A DNA stretch of 64,000 bases from Ensifer canadensis (lineage in GTDB: Bacteria; Pseudomonadota; Alphaproteobacteria; Rhizobiales; Rhizobiaceae): NCBI RefSeq assembly GCF_017488845.2, contig NZ_CP083371.1, forward strand, positions 868,001-932,000, written 5' to 3'. The translations under genes were made by a program, and so were the position numbers. Positions within the stretch are counted from its first letter, which is position 1. Each line of letters starts with the position of its first letter. Shown here piece after piece: positions 46,446 to 56,050 of this stretch. The notes below the pieces were generated by a model. It was not told the origin of the DNA and made no database searches. It was given only the letters and a program-made list of their open reading frames with translations.

Positions 46446-47393
46446 ATGATCCGTAAATCTCTGCTTTCCGCCAGCCTCGCACTCGGCGTGGTCTTTGCAG
46501 CTGGCTCAGCAACTGCCGCTGAAAAACTGACAGTGATGCTGGAGTGGTTTGTCAATCCCGACCATGCGCCGATCGTCGTCGCCAAGGAGCTCGGCCTGTT
46601 CGAAAAGGCGGGGCTCGATGTTGAGCTCGTGCCACCGGCAGACCCTTCAAGCGTGCCGCGTCTCGTCGCTGCGGGGCAGGCTGATATCGGCGTGCACTAT
46701 CAGCCAAACCTGTACCTTGACCATGCTGCAGGCCTGCCTCTGGTTCGCATTGGCACCCTGGTCGAGACGCCGCTCAACACGGTCACTGTCCTTGACGACG
46801 GTCCGATCAGAAGCCTTGCCGACTTGAAGGGCAAGAAGATCGGCTTTTCCGTCTCCGGTTTCGAGGATGCAATGCTCGGCCGAATGCTTGCCTCGGCCGG
46901 TCTCAAGAAGGAGGACGTCGAACTCGTCAACGTCAACTTCGCCCTGTCTCCGTCCCTGATCGCCGGTAAGGTCGATGCAACGATCGGCGGCTTCCGGAAT
47001 TTTGAACTGACGCAGATGCGGCTCGAGGGGCATGCGGGCCGTTCCTTCTTCCCAGAAGAGCATGGCGTGCCTGTTTATGACGAGCTCGTCTTCGTTTCCG
47101 ACAAGGCAAAGGTTGCCGACAAGCGCTTGCGGCCCTTCCTGGTCGCGGTGGAGCAGGGTGCGATTTTCCTCACCAATCATCCGACTGAAGCCTGGAAGCT
47201 GTTCGTCAAGGCTTATCCGAACCTCGATGACGAACTCAACCGCAGTGCATTCACGGACACGCTGCCGCGATTCGCCAAAAGGCCGGCGGCGCTCGACCGT
47301 GGCCGCTACGAGCGGTTTGGCGCTTTTCTTGCCGAAAGCGGTTTGATCGGCAAGGCACCTGATGTCGACGATATCGCGGTGGAAATCCGATGA
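46446..47393 (+). CDS. thiY: thiamine-precursor-binding periplasmic protein
   Basis: Substrate-binding subunit of the NMT1/THI5-like family. The 315-residue product starts at ATG 46446 with GGGAGAG upstream. It has an Sec signal peptide (MIRKSLLSASLALGVVFAAG with an A-x-A site), then the family signature LEWFVNPDHAPIVVAKELGL and ADIGVHYQPNLYLDHAAG. KKIGFSVSGFEDAMLGRML follows. An in-frame reading from 46200 would run through thiX and is not used. Its stop overlaps thiM as ATGA. Confidence 0.9.
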   Translation: MIRKSLLSASLALGVVFAAGSATAAEKLTVMLEWFVNPDHAPIVVAKELGLFEKAGLDVELVPPADPSSVPRLVAAGQADIGVHYQPNLYLDHAAGLPLVRIGTLVETPLNTVTVLDDGPIRSLADLKGKKIGFSVSGFEDAMLGRMLASAGLKKEDVELVNVNFALSPSLIAGKVDATIGGFRNFELTQMRLEGHAGRSFFPEEHGVPVYDELVFVSDKAKVADKRLRPFLVAVEQGAIFLTNHPTEAWKLFVKAYPNLDDELNRSAFTDTLPRFAKRPAALDRGRYERFGAFLAESGLIGKAPDVDDIAVEIR

Positions 47394-48130
47394 CGGGTAC
47401 ATCGGACTTCGTCGAAAGTGTTGCCGCATCGCTGGCGCTTGTGCGGCAGCGCCGCCCCCGCGTGCATTGCCTGATGAACACGGTGGTGCAGAAGTTCGTA
47501 GCCGATGGACTGGCAGCTCTGGGTGCGATCCCCTCGATGACATCGGCCCTGGAAGAGGTCGAGGCTTTTGCCCAGCGAGCCGATGCGCTCGTCGTCAATC
47601 TCGGTACGCTTGATGAAGAGCGCCGGAGGGCGATCCGTTTGGCAGCGGCGGTTGCGCGCGATGCCGACAAGCCGTGGATCGTCGATCCCGTGCATTGCGA
47701 CTATTCGCCTTCGCGGCTTGTCTTCGCCCGGGAACTCATCGCAGCTGGCCCTTCCGTTGTTCGCGGCAACGCAAGCGAGATGGATATCGTCGGTAACGCC
47801 AATGGCGCGCTGAGGATCAAGACCGGGGCAGTCGATGAACTCACACTGGATCTACATACGATCCGGGTTGAGAACGGCCACCCCCTCATGGCGCAGGTCA
47901 CGGGTACCGGGTGCCTCTCCGGCGCCTTGATCGCAGCTTTCATGGCGGTCGAGCCGGATCGCCTGAAGGCCGCCACGGGTGCACTGCTGACGAGCGGCAT
48001 CGCCGCCGAAATCGCTGGGGAGCGTTCGAGTGGGCCCGGTACCTTCGAAGCTCTCTTCCGTGATGCGCTCGCAGCGCTGCGCCCCGAAGATATCATTGTC
48101 AATGCCAGGATTTCCCATGCCGAAAGTTGA
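47390..48130 (+). CDS. thiM: hydroxyethylthiazole kinase
   Basis: Salvage enzyme that phosphorylates 4-methyl-5-hydroxyethylthiazole. The 246-residue product has HCLMNTVVQKFVADGLAALG near the N-terminus, VVNLGTLDEERRRAI, PWIVDPVHCDYSPSR and the catalytic VTGTGCLSGALIAAFMA. Compared with the usual N-x-V-x-x-x-x-A-N start, T-V-V-Q-K-F-V-A-D is a mild variant. It overlaps thiY by 4 bp and thiE by 14 bp. Confidence 0.92.
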   Translation: MTGTSDFVESVAASLALVRQRRPRVHCLMNTVVQKFVADGLAALGAIPSMTSALEEVEAFAQRADALVVNLGTLDEERRRAIRLAAAVARDADKPWIVDPVHCDYSPSRLVFARELIAAGPSVVRGNASEMDIVGNANGALRIKTGAVDELTLDLHTIRVENGHPLMAQVTGTGCLSGALIAAFMAVEPDRLKAATGALLTSGIAAEIAGERSSGPGTFEALFRDALAALRPEDIIVNARISHAES

Positions 48131-48779
48131 TTATCGCCTCAATGCCCTCGTCGATGCCCGCCTTGGCGACAAGGCGAGTTTGGCTGATCTGGCACGCATC
48201 GCCGCGCTCAATGGTGCGACGCTGATCCAGTATCGCGACAAGACGAGCTCGACACGGGAAATGATCGAACAGGCGCGGGCGATCGCCGCTGCTCTTGCAG
48301 TCACCGGTGTGCCCTTCGTCGTCAATGACCGCATCGATGTGGCGTTCGCAGCCGGTGCTGATGGTGTTCATCTCGGCCGGGACGATATGGATGCGGCAAC
48401 GGCGCGCTCGATCATGGGCGATACCGCGATTATCGGTCTGACGGTCAAGAACGAAGCGGACGCTGAGACGGCGATTGCCTCGCCGATCGACTATGCTTGC
48501 ATCGGCGGGGTCTATGAGACGCTGTCGAAGCACAACCCCGATCCGCCTGTTGGCCTCGAAGGGTTCGCCACACTTCGTGCCACGTTTCTGGCGGCCAAGC
48601 CGGACCTGCCGGTCGGCGCCATTGCCGGCATCAGTGCGCAGCGCGCCGCGGAGGTCATTGCCGCCGGAGCCGATGGTGTTGCAGTCATCTCCACAATCTT
48701 CGCCGCTGTGGATCCAGCGGCGGCCACGCGCGAGTTGCGCGCTTGTGTCGAGAAGGCTCTGGCGGAGTCTTCGCGATGA
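48117..48779 (+). CDS. thiE: thiamine-phosphate synthase
   Basis: Joins the pyrimidine diphosphate and thiazole phosphate to give thiamine phosphate. The start at 48117 is chosen because [15 protein letters not shown] is the family N-terminus. An earlier in-frame start lies inside thiM. The 220-residue TIM barrel has [49 protein letters not shown] and the phosphate-binding [20 protein letters not shown]. It overlaps thiD as ATGA. Confidence 0.93.
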   Translation: MPKVDYRLNALVDARLGDKASLADLARIAALNGATLIQYRDKTSSTREMIEQARAIAAALAVTGVPFVVNDRIDVAFAAGADGVHLGRDDMDAATARSIMGDTAIIGLTVKNEADAETAIASPIDYACIGGVYETLSKHNPDPPVGLEGFATLRATFLAAKPDLPVGAIAGISAQRAAEVIAAGADGVAVISTIFAAVDPAAATRELRACVEKALAESSR

Positions 48780-49585
48780 CCGCCATTGCTGTCACCATTG
48801 CGGGCTCGGATTCCGGTGGCGGGGCGGGCATCCAGGCAGACCTCAAGACCTTTTCGGCTCTCGGCGCCTATGGCGCGAGCGTTATCACCGCGATCACGGC
48901 GCAGAACACCAGGGGTGTCACGGTGGTCGAGGATATCTCGCCGGCAATTGTCGAAGCACAGATCGATGCGGTGTTTTCGGATCTCGCCATTGGCGCGGTA
49001 AAGATCGGCATGGTGTCCTGCGGCGAGACGATCGCGATCATAGCCGACGGACTCCGCCGATACGGCAAGATGGCCGTGCTCGATCCTGTGATGGTCGCCA
49101 CATCTGGCGACGCGCTGCTACGCGCAGATGCAATTGCTGCGTTGAGCGACCAACTGCTGCCTCTGGCGCTGATCGCCACGCCCAACCTGCCGGAGGCGGC
49201 ATTGCTGACCGGGCGCGCGATCGCGACGGACGAGGCCGAGATGGGCCGCCAGGCCGAGTTTATTCTGAAGGCCGGCGCGCGTTCGGTGCTAATCAAGGGC
49301 GGACACGGGCACGGCCCCGAGGCGACGGATATCTTTTTCGACGGAGGAGACCCCGTCCGATTGACGGCGTCGCGCATCGAAACGACGAATGATCACGGCA
49401 CGGGATGCACGCTGTCGGCGGCGATCGCTGCCGGGCTTGCAGGCGGAATGTCACTCGCAGACGCCGTCATTGCCGCCAAGGATTATCTACACGGTGCCAT
49501 CGTTGCCGCCGGCGATCTCAAAGTCGGGCAGGGACGGGGACCAGTCCACCACTTTCATCGCTGGTGGCAGCCCGATGTTCGCTAG
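48776..49585 (+). CDS. thiD: hydroxymethylpyrimidine/phosphomethylpyrimidine kinase
   Basis: Phosphorylates HMP twice to give HMP-PP for ThiE. The 269-residue ribokinase-fold enzyme has [20 protein letters not shown] at the N-terminus, [40 protein letters not shown] and the anion-hole [20 protein letters not shown]. The start 48776 overlaps the thiE stop. The last 11 bp overlap the start of the TRAP permease frame, suggesting that all are co-translated. Confidence 0.94.
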   Translation: MTAIAVTIAGSDSGGGAGIQADLKTFSALGAYGASVITAITAQNTRGVTVVEDISPAIVEAQIDAVFSDLAIGAVKIGMVSCGETIAIIADGLRRYGKMAVLDPVMVATSGDALLRADAIAALSDQLLPLALIATPNLPEAALLTGRAIATDEAEMGRQAEFILKAGARSVLIKGGHGHGPEATDIFFDGGDPVRLTASRIETTNDHGTGCTLSAAIAAGLAGGMSLADAVIAAKDYLHGAIVAAGDLKVGQGRGPVHHFHRWWQPDVR

Positions 49586-51462
49586 CGCGGCGCAGGCGTT
49601 TTCGCTGCAACTGGAGCGAACGCCAGAGCTTGCCGGAGCGTTTCTGCTTGCGCTCCTGCTCGTCACCATCACGCTCACAGTTGTTCTCCGATATGCGGCG
49701 GCAAGTGGATTTACCGGGGCAGAGGAAGCGGCGAGCTGGTTGCTGGTGGCACTTGTCTCGATCGGGTTGCCGATTGCCTCGACCGCTAGGGGATTACGAT
49801 CGATCTGTTTGACGGAGGACTGGCGTCTGGTCATGGCCACGACAATGCGCAAGTTTTACGCCGCTCGTCGCAGTTCGTTGGGAGTGGCAACGCCGAATCG
49901 TGGCTCTGGCCAAGGCACATCGCACTTCGGGATCTGCGTGCATTGTTCTCCGGCACCATCATTCTGCTTGCTTGTATCATCCTGATGTCGGGCAGCCGTA
50001 GAGCGGCGCTCAATCTTGGCGGCGTTTCGCCGTCGCTCGGCCTTTCCGAAGGGCTGCGTCCGGCGGTGCTGAGCGCCGGGGGCGTGCTGGCGATTGTTGC
50101 GGTTCTGCTCCACCACCTCGCAGAGCGCCGCTTTCTCGCATTCGTTTCGATGCTGGTGGTTGCCGCCGGAGCGCATTGGGCGGTCGGCGCCGCGCCGATC
50201 TTGAGCCTGGCATCGCCCAGCGTCATCCTTTGCTGTCTTGCACTTGCGGCAATTTTCGCGGGAACGCCGCTCCCTCATGCCTTTATCGCTGCGGCCTATG
50301 TCGCTGTCGCTTTCGGCGCGCCGATGCCGGAGGAGGCGATGGCGGCGGCCACTTTGTCCGGCATGTCGCGTTATCTGCTGACCTCTATTCCATTCTTTCT
50401 GCCCGCAGGCGCGCTTTGGACCGCGTCCGGGATTGCGAGCGACTGGTTCGGTTCGCCGCCGCCCTTGTCGGCCATCGTCGCGCCGGGCTCGGACAAACGG
50501 TGCTGCTGAGCGGCGTGCTTTTTTCCGGTGCCTCCGGATCGTCGATCGCCAAAGCGGCGTTCGGCACCGCCGCTTTCATGCCGCAGCTGACGGCGCGTGG
50601 CACGCCGCCTGAGCGCGCAGGGGCGCTGATCGCTGCCGTCTCGGTGCTCGACAACATCATCCCGCCATCGATCGCCTTTCTGATCCTTGCCGCTGCCGTG
50701 GATCTATCGACCGGCAAGCTGCTGGCCGGGGGGCTTTGTCGCAGGCCTGGTCACGGCGGCAACGCTTGCCGTTGCCATCCATTTCAACGGCGCGACGACT
50801 GCGAGCGCCGACAGGGTATACGCCGGTGAGTGCCGACGATTTGGCGTTCGAGCTCTGCCCGCCTTCGGTCTTGGTGTCATTGTCGTTGCCGGCATTCGCG
50901 CTGGTGTGGTGGCGCCAACCGAGGCTGCTGCACTTGCGGCCTCCTATTCCTTGGTCGCGGCCATCTTGAAGCGAACGACGATTCAAGAGATTGGAGCTGC
51001 CTTCCGGCAATCGGCGCGCGAACCGCAGCAATCTTGTTGTTGATCGGTTCGGCCGCGCCCTTCGCGTTCCTAATTGCCGTTGATGGCGTGGCCGCTCAGT
51101 TGTCGTCGGCAGCGGCTTGGATCGAATCCAACCCGTTTATGGTGATTGCCGCGCTCAATGTTTTACTGCTGGGCGTTGAACTGTTCCTCGATATCGGTGC
51201 GGCGATTCTGTTGCTTGCACCGCTCACCCTGCCGGTCGCCGTCTCGGCCGGTATCGACCCCATTCATTTCGGCGTCATCCTCGTCGTCAATCTGATGATC
51301 GGCGGTTTGACGCCACCCGTGGGCATCGTCGTGCAGACCGTCGGCAACGCTTCCGGTGTCCCCGTTGTGGAACTGTTTGCCGCATCGCGGCCCTATCTGC
51401 TCGCGCTGCTGTCGGCGCTGGCACTCCTCAGTTTTTCTGCGGCGCTGGTCGCCTGTTTTTGA
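49575..51462 (+). pseudogene. TRAP transporter permease (fused DctQ-DctM type), multiply frameshifted
   Basis: Tripartite ATP-independent periplasmic transporters use a small (DctQ) and a large (DctM) membrane subunit. From ATG 49575 the first frame gives AFLLALLLVTITLTVVLRYA. Later frames give LTSIPFFLPAGALWTASGIA (frame from 49943), LLSGVLFSGASGSSIAKAAF (from about 50450), GFVAGLVTAATLAVAIHF (from about 50735) and GILLVVN-type LMIGGLTPPVGIVVQTVGN (to 51462). At least four frame changes are needed, one at a run of six Gs (50729-50734). About 629 residues if repaired. Either genuinely decayed or affected by sequencing errors. Confidence 0.75.
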
Positions 51463-51482
51463 ACCCCAAGGGAGGGATGGAT

Positions 51483-52484
51483 ATGCTTCGCCTCAATCGC
51501 CGTGAGTTCAACCTGGGCCTGCTTGCCACCGGCGCTGCAGTGCTCGCCGCTCCGGCTTTGACCGGCCGGGCATTGGCCGCCCGCCCCGTGCTCATCGCGT
51601 CGCTGCTGGGTCAAAACAAGCCGGAGACCAAGGTTTGGCTCAAGATACGCGATTTCGTCGAAGCCAAGCTTCCGGGACGATTTGCCTTCAACATCGTGCC
51701 GAATGCAGCACTCGGCGGCGAGAAAGATGTCAACGAAGGTCTGCGGCTGGGTGCCATTCAGGGGAGCCTCTCCACCGTTTCGGCCCTGTCTGCCTGGGCG
51801 CCGGAGAGCCAGCTCTTCGATATGCCGTTTCTCTTCCGCGATGCCGACCATGTCCGCGCGACGGTCGCTTCCAAGCCCGGAGACGCGCTAAAGGCGAAGC
51901 TCGAAGGGGAGGGTTTCATTGTTGGAGATTATGTCAACTACGGTGCACGGCATCTGCTTGCCAAGGAACCGCTGACGCGTCCCGGCGACGTGGCGGGAAA
52001 GAGATTGCGCGTCATTCAGAGCCCGCTGCATGCGACGCTGTGGGAGAGTTTCGGCGCCGTCCCCGTCGGCCTGCCGATCACCGAGACCTACAACGCGCTC
52101 GCAACCGGTGTCGTTGACGCGATGGACCTGACGAAGTCGGCCTATGCCGGCTTCAGGCTCTACGAGGTCGTGCCAGATGTGATCGAGACCGGTCACATCT
52201 GGGCATCGGGCGCGATCATTTTTGCCAAACCCTTCTGGAACGGCCTGACGGCCGAAGAGCAGGACGTCTTCCGGGATGCAGCCATAGAAGGCGCACGGCA
52301 TTTCAACACATTGATCGTCGCCGATGAGGCGGCCTCGGGCGAGGTAGCGAAAACGGCGGGTGCGCGCTTCCTAGCCGCCGAAGATCGCGAAGAATGGGTC
52401 GCGGGCGCACGAAAGGTTTGGGCTGCATACGCCGACAAGGTCGGCGGCATGGAGGCGATCGAGGCTGTGCGGGTAATGGGTTAG
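51483..52484 (+). CDS. TRAP transporter substrate-binding protein (DctP family)
   Basis: Periplasmic solute receptor of the TRAP system. ATG 51483 is preferred because AAGGGAGG lies seven bases upstream. The 333-residue product starts with a Tat-like leader (LNRREFNLGLLATGAAVLAA). It carries family features such as LGGEKDVNEGLRLGAIQGSL, QLFDMPFLFRDADH, RLRVIQSPLHATLWESFGAV and PITETYNALATGVVDAMD. It follows the broken permease directly, in the riboswitch-led thiamine operon; uptake of a thiamine precursor is an inference. Confidence 0.88.
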   Translation: MLRLNRREFNLGLLATGAAVLAAPALTGRALAARPVLIASLLGQNKPETKVWLKIRDFVEAKLPGRFAFNIVPNAALGGEKDVNEGLRLGAIQGSLSTVSALSAWAPESQLFDMPFLFRDADHVRATVASKPGDALKAKLEGEGFIVGDYVNYGARHLLAKEPLTRPGDVAGKRLRVIQSPLHATLWESFGAVPVGLPITETYNALATGVVDAMDLTKSAYAGFRLYEVVPDVIETGHIWASGAIIFAKPFWNGLTAEEQDVFRDAAIEGARHFNTLIVADEAASGEVAKTAGARFLAAEDREEWVAGARKVWAAYADKVGGMEAIEAVRVMG

Positions 52485-52637
52485 GGCGGCATCTGCTGGC
52501 AAAGCGCTAAAGCCGAAATCTTCTAGTCAGTTTCATAATATCGCTAGGGTTCTCATTGCCCTAGCTTCGGTCTACATTGCCGCGAATCATATGCCACAAG
52601 TTGACGAATGCAGGGCCCACAACATGGTCACGCGCCG

Positions 52638-53567
52638 ATGAAGTCGAGTATTGCTCATCTCCCTGAGCGTAAGCAGCGTGAGCTCGCGCGCGTTGTCGAA
52701 GTGTTGCACGAGGAGTTCGAAGATGCGCTAAAGGACGGTACTGCCGACTTCAAAAAACGTGGTCGAATACTGAAGGTAATTCTGTTCGGCTCCTACGCAC
52801 GCGGAAACTGGGTGGATGAGCCGCATACCACGAAAGGCTATCGCTCGGACTACGATATCCTGGTCGTTGTGAACAACAGCAAGCTGACTGACTTCGCGCG
52901 CTATTGGTCGAAGGCACAGGACCGCTTGCTGCGTCACTCCGGAATTGAAACACCCACTAGTTTGATTGTCCACTCGCGCCGTGAAGTGAATACCGCGCTT
53001 TATGATGGTCGCTATTTCTTTGTCGATATTCGGCGCGATGGCGTCGTACTGTATGAAATAGACGATGAGCCACTCGCGGAGCCAAAGCCCCTGACGCTGA
53101 CCCAGGCTTATCGTGTGGGGAAAGAACACTTCGACAGCCGCTTCCCTTATGCGCGTGATTTTTCCAAGGGCGCACGATTCTACGCGAGTGCCGGCAATCT
53201 AAGCTTAGCTGCATTTGAACTGCACCAATCGATCGAACAAGCCTACGCCACGCTTCTTCTGGTACTGACAAACTACAGCCCAGCATCCCATAACCTGAAT
53301 TTCCTACGTGGTCGCGCCGAAGAGCAGCATCGCGAGCTGGCGGTGATCTGGCCGCGCGATCAGCAGCGCTTCGCTGCGTGGTTTAACATTGTCAACGAAG
53401 CCTATGTAAAAGCGCGTTATTCCCGGCACTTTGAGATCAAAGAGGAAGCACTGTTATGGCTACTGAGCCGGACCGAGGCACTCATCGATCTCGTCGAAAA
53501 TGCCTGCCGCATCCACCTTGAATCTCTCAAATCAGAAACTGGAAGCCCCAAAGAACCAAGCGAATAA
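52638..53567 (+). CDS. nucleotidyltransferase-HEPN fusion protein
   Basis: Single-chain MNT-HEPN protein of 309 residues; start 52638 chosen by likeness to family N-termini (SSIAHLPERKQRELARVVEV). The nucleotidyltransferase part has VILFGSYARGNW and, later, YRSDYDILVVVNN, giving the G-S ... D-x-D metal site. The second half (from about 165) is a helical HEPN domain: FAAFELHQSIEQAYATLLLV-like heptads and SHNLNFLRGRAEEQHREL. Separate MNT/HEPN pairs act as toxin-antitoxins; the fused form has uncertain function. It stands alone. Confidence 0.82.
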   Translation: MKSSIAHLPERKQRELARVVEVLHEEFEDALKDGTADFKKRGRILKVILFGSYARGNWVDEPHTTKGYRSDYDILVVVNNSKLTDFARYWSKAQDRLLRHSGIETPTSLIVHSRREVNTALYDGRYFFVDIRRDGVVLYEIDDEPLAEPKPLTLTQAYRVGKEHFDSRFPYARDFSKGARFYASAGNLSLAAFELHQSIEQAYATLLLVLTNYSPASHNLNFLRGRAEEQHRELAVIWPRDQQRFAAWFNIVNEAYVKARYSRHFEIKEEALLWLLSRTEALIDLVENACRIHLESLKSETGSPKEPSE

Positions 53568-53614
53568 AGCACGATACCAGGTGTCTGGCGGTATCTTGAT
53601 CATGCATCAGTTTC

Positions 53615-53880
53615 TGTGATGGGCGCCAACGGATCCGGGTTGCACCATTGTGTGCTCGCGGCATGCGGCGTCTCCTGGGCGAAGGTGGTAGCGATGAAGC
53701 TAGAGATGACACGGCGGCCGGGCTTGCCGGCATGTGTCAGCACATTGCGCATGAAATGCATCCGGCCCTTTACCATGGCGCGCACAGAACCTTGGTGACG
53801 GCCGCCTTGAGCCCTTTCTGCGCATCGGAAAAGAGGAGCTTGACGCCGCGCTGAGCTGGTCTCGTCCAGGAAGAGAGGGC
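53615..53880 (-). pseudogene. IS256-family transposase remnant
   Basis: The minus strand encodes LLFSDAQKGLKAAVTKVL, GRMHFMRNVLTHAGKPGRR and SFIATTFAQETPHAASTQW, matching the central part of IS256 transposases (S-D-A-H-x-G-L-K-A-A ... H-F-x-R-N). The 3' end then departs from the family. No ends, start or catalytic triad is complete. Confidence 0.75.
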
Positions 53881-53907
53881 CGGATCTTAGATCATAATTC
53901 GTCCCGA

Positions 53908-55426
53908 CTAGGCCTCGCCCTGCTCCATCGCCAGCTCTGCCTCGAGGCTCTCGGTGTCGCGGAAGATCGTGGCGACCGCCAGCACACGGCCTCCGCGCCT
54001 GAAGCGCAGGCGACAGTCCCTGGCGGGAATGTCGCCCTCGACCTCGATCTCGTCCCATCCCTCGGCATGGCCGACATAGTTGATCGGAACGTCGTAATGT
54101 TGGCTCCAAAAGAACGGCACATCGGTGAACTTCTTCCGGCGTCCGAGCATGTTGATTGCGGCGGCCGCACCTTGCCGCTGCGCCACCACCCAGTGCTCCA
54201 CCCTGATGTTCTCGCCACTGTGGGGATCGGGCCACCGGGCGATATCGCCGGCCGCATATATGCCCGGCACGCTGGTCTCAAGATATGCATCGACCAAAAC
54301 GCCCCGATCGGTGGCGATCCCGGCCGATTCGGCGAGAGCGACCCGCGGCCGCACGCCAATGCCGGCGACGACCATGTCTGCGGCCAGGATGCCGCCGCTG
54401 CTCAGCTGGATCTCCGTTGCACCGATGCTCGTCACGGTATCCCCAAGGTGGAACATGACGCCATTTTCCTCATGTAGGGCGCGGATGAAATCGCCGATCT
54501 GCGGCCATAATATCCGTTCCATCGGCCGTTCGTCGGGCGCCACCACATGCACCTGGAGGCCGCGGGTCCGAAGGGTGGCGGCAACTTCGAGGCCGATGAA
54601 GCTGGCGCCCAGGACGACGGCGCTGCCTGCAATGCCGGTTTGCGCGATGATCTTCCGACTATCGGCAAGCGAGCGCAGCGTGTGGACATGAGGCTGATCG
54701 GCTCCGGGGATGGCAAGGCGAACCGGTTCGGCGCCCGTTGCCAGCAACAGTCTGTCGAAGGCGACCCGAGCCCCATCGGCGAGCAAGATTTCGCTGGCGC
54801 GTACATCGATGCCGGCAACCCTGGTGCCGAGGCGCAAGTCGATGCCGTTCTTGGCATAGAAGCCCTCCTTGCGCAGCGGGATCCAGTCCTCCGGAGCCTT
54901 ACCGGCGAGATAGTCCTTCGAAAGGTTAGGGCGGTCGACGGGCAGCGCCTCGTCATCGCTGATCATGACGATGGCGCCCTGAAATTGTTCGCGCCGCAGC
55001 CTCTCGGCGGCGGCAAAGCCGGCGGCGCCGCCACCGACGATGACGACCTTTTCGGGAGCCGCCCCGGCATCGCCTTCGCGTGGGACAGGCGTCTGCTTCT
55101 TGCGCTTCTCGCCAACGATTACTTTGTCGCCGCGCTGTTCAACCGACCAGCATGCGAGCGGCGATAACGCCGGAGCACGCAGGGCCTCTCCGGTGCGCAG
55201 GTCAAAGCAAGCGTGATGCCAGGGGCAGCGGACGGTGTCGTCGGCGACGAGGCCATCGGCCAGCGGCCCACCGTAATGCGAGCAGTTGGCGGCTATCGCG
55301 AATATCTCGGATCCGCGGCGCAAAAGAAGGACCGGCTCACCATCGCGATGACCGACCAGCTTGCCGCCATCGGGAAGATCGGTGAGCGCAATGCCGAGGG
55401 CGAGGTCGGGTCTGGTCGGGTCTGAA
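53908..55426 (-). pseudogene. Rieske/FAD-dependent oxidoreductase, split by IS66 (main part)
   Basis: Ferredoxin-reductase-like protein with an N-terminal Rieske domain. Rieske ligands appear as ANCSHYGGPL and VRCPWHHACF. A Rossmann FAD motif VVIVGGGAAGFAAAERLRR, PPVDRPNLSKDYLAG-like segment, a second dinucleotide motif AVVLGASFIGLEVAATLRTR and the C-terminal GIYAAGDIARWPDPHSGE follow. It lacks a start codon because the IS66 element inserted after codon 7. The lost start lies at 58590. Removing the element and one 8-bp copy restores a 510-residue frame. Confidence 0.93.
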
Positions 55427-55486
55427 GTGAGCGCAACGAATGGCCCACGGCTTTTGTGATTGACGGAATAGGTTTCTGGCGCTCGG

Positions 55487-56050
55487 TCAGAACTTCTGCT
55501 TTGCCCGCTTCGGCATAAAGTAGGTTCGGATACTGACGAGTGCCCCGGCGACGTCAGCAGCATCTTGGCTTGTCGCTTTCCGTTTTGCCTCGCCCAGCTT
55601 GCGGATGGGTGCGATGATATCCCCGGTGACGGCATGACCTCGAAGGACGGGCCTCCAAAGCTTAGGCGCGTATCCTCTTCCCAGCAGAAAGCAGAGGTCC
55701 CAATCGAAGATATCAAAGGTCTGATCATCGATCCTGGTGAACCTGGGCCGGTGGTCTTTCGGTGTTTCGGAAAGGCTTGCCGAGATGCGGTTATACTCTG
55801 CAACGATCGTCTGCACGGCTTGATGTTCGGTTGTTTCCATCGGCAGGTTCAGGGCATCCGGACCGGTCAACTCCGGGATCCATTGGCGTGGGTCGATGAA
55901 CTTGGGACCGATGATGAGCGCCGCAAGGTAGCCATCGAGACCGCTCATGGACCAAACTGGCGATGCCGGACGACGTCCCCTGATAAAAGCTTCGAACGCC
56001 TCGTCGCCGAGCTTTGGTCGTTCGGTCGTCTGCTGACTGTTCTGTGTCAT
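55487..56050 (-). CDS. UPF0149/YecA-type passenger protein of IS66 element
   Basis: A 187-residue protein of the UPF0149 (YecA-like) family: LGDEAFEAFIRGRRPASPV, then VWSMSGLDGYLAALIIGPKF and IDPRQWIPELTG. Such genes are often carried behind tnpC in rhizobial IS66 elements. The C-terminal SEC-C zinc motif of YecA is absent. Its ATG overlaps the tnpC stop as ATGA. It lies inside the inverted repeats and so moves with the element. Function in transposition is unknown. Confidence 0.75.
   Translation of the reverse strand: MTQNSQQTTERPKLGDEAFEAFIRGRRPASPVWSMSGLDGYLAALIIGPKFIDPRQWIPELTGPDALNLPMETTEHQAVQTIVAEYNRISASLSETPKDHRPRFTRIDDQTFDIFDWDLCFLLGRGYAPKLWRPVLRGHAVTGDIIAPIRKLGEAKRKATSQDAADVAGALVSIRTYFMPKRAKQKF

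Noticed and set aside
49389..49985. Long N-terminal extension of the TRAP permease frame
   Set aside because: The first 62 codons are antiphase to thiD, which is clearly coding; the permease begins at 49575.
55427..55803. N-terminal extension of the Rieske/FAD frame into IS66
   Set aside because: The extra residues are antiphase to the passenger gene and lie beyond the inverted repeat; they are not native sequence.
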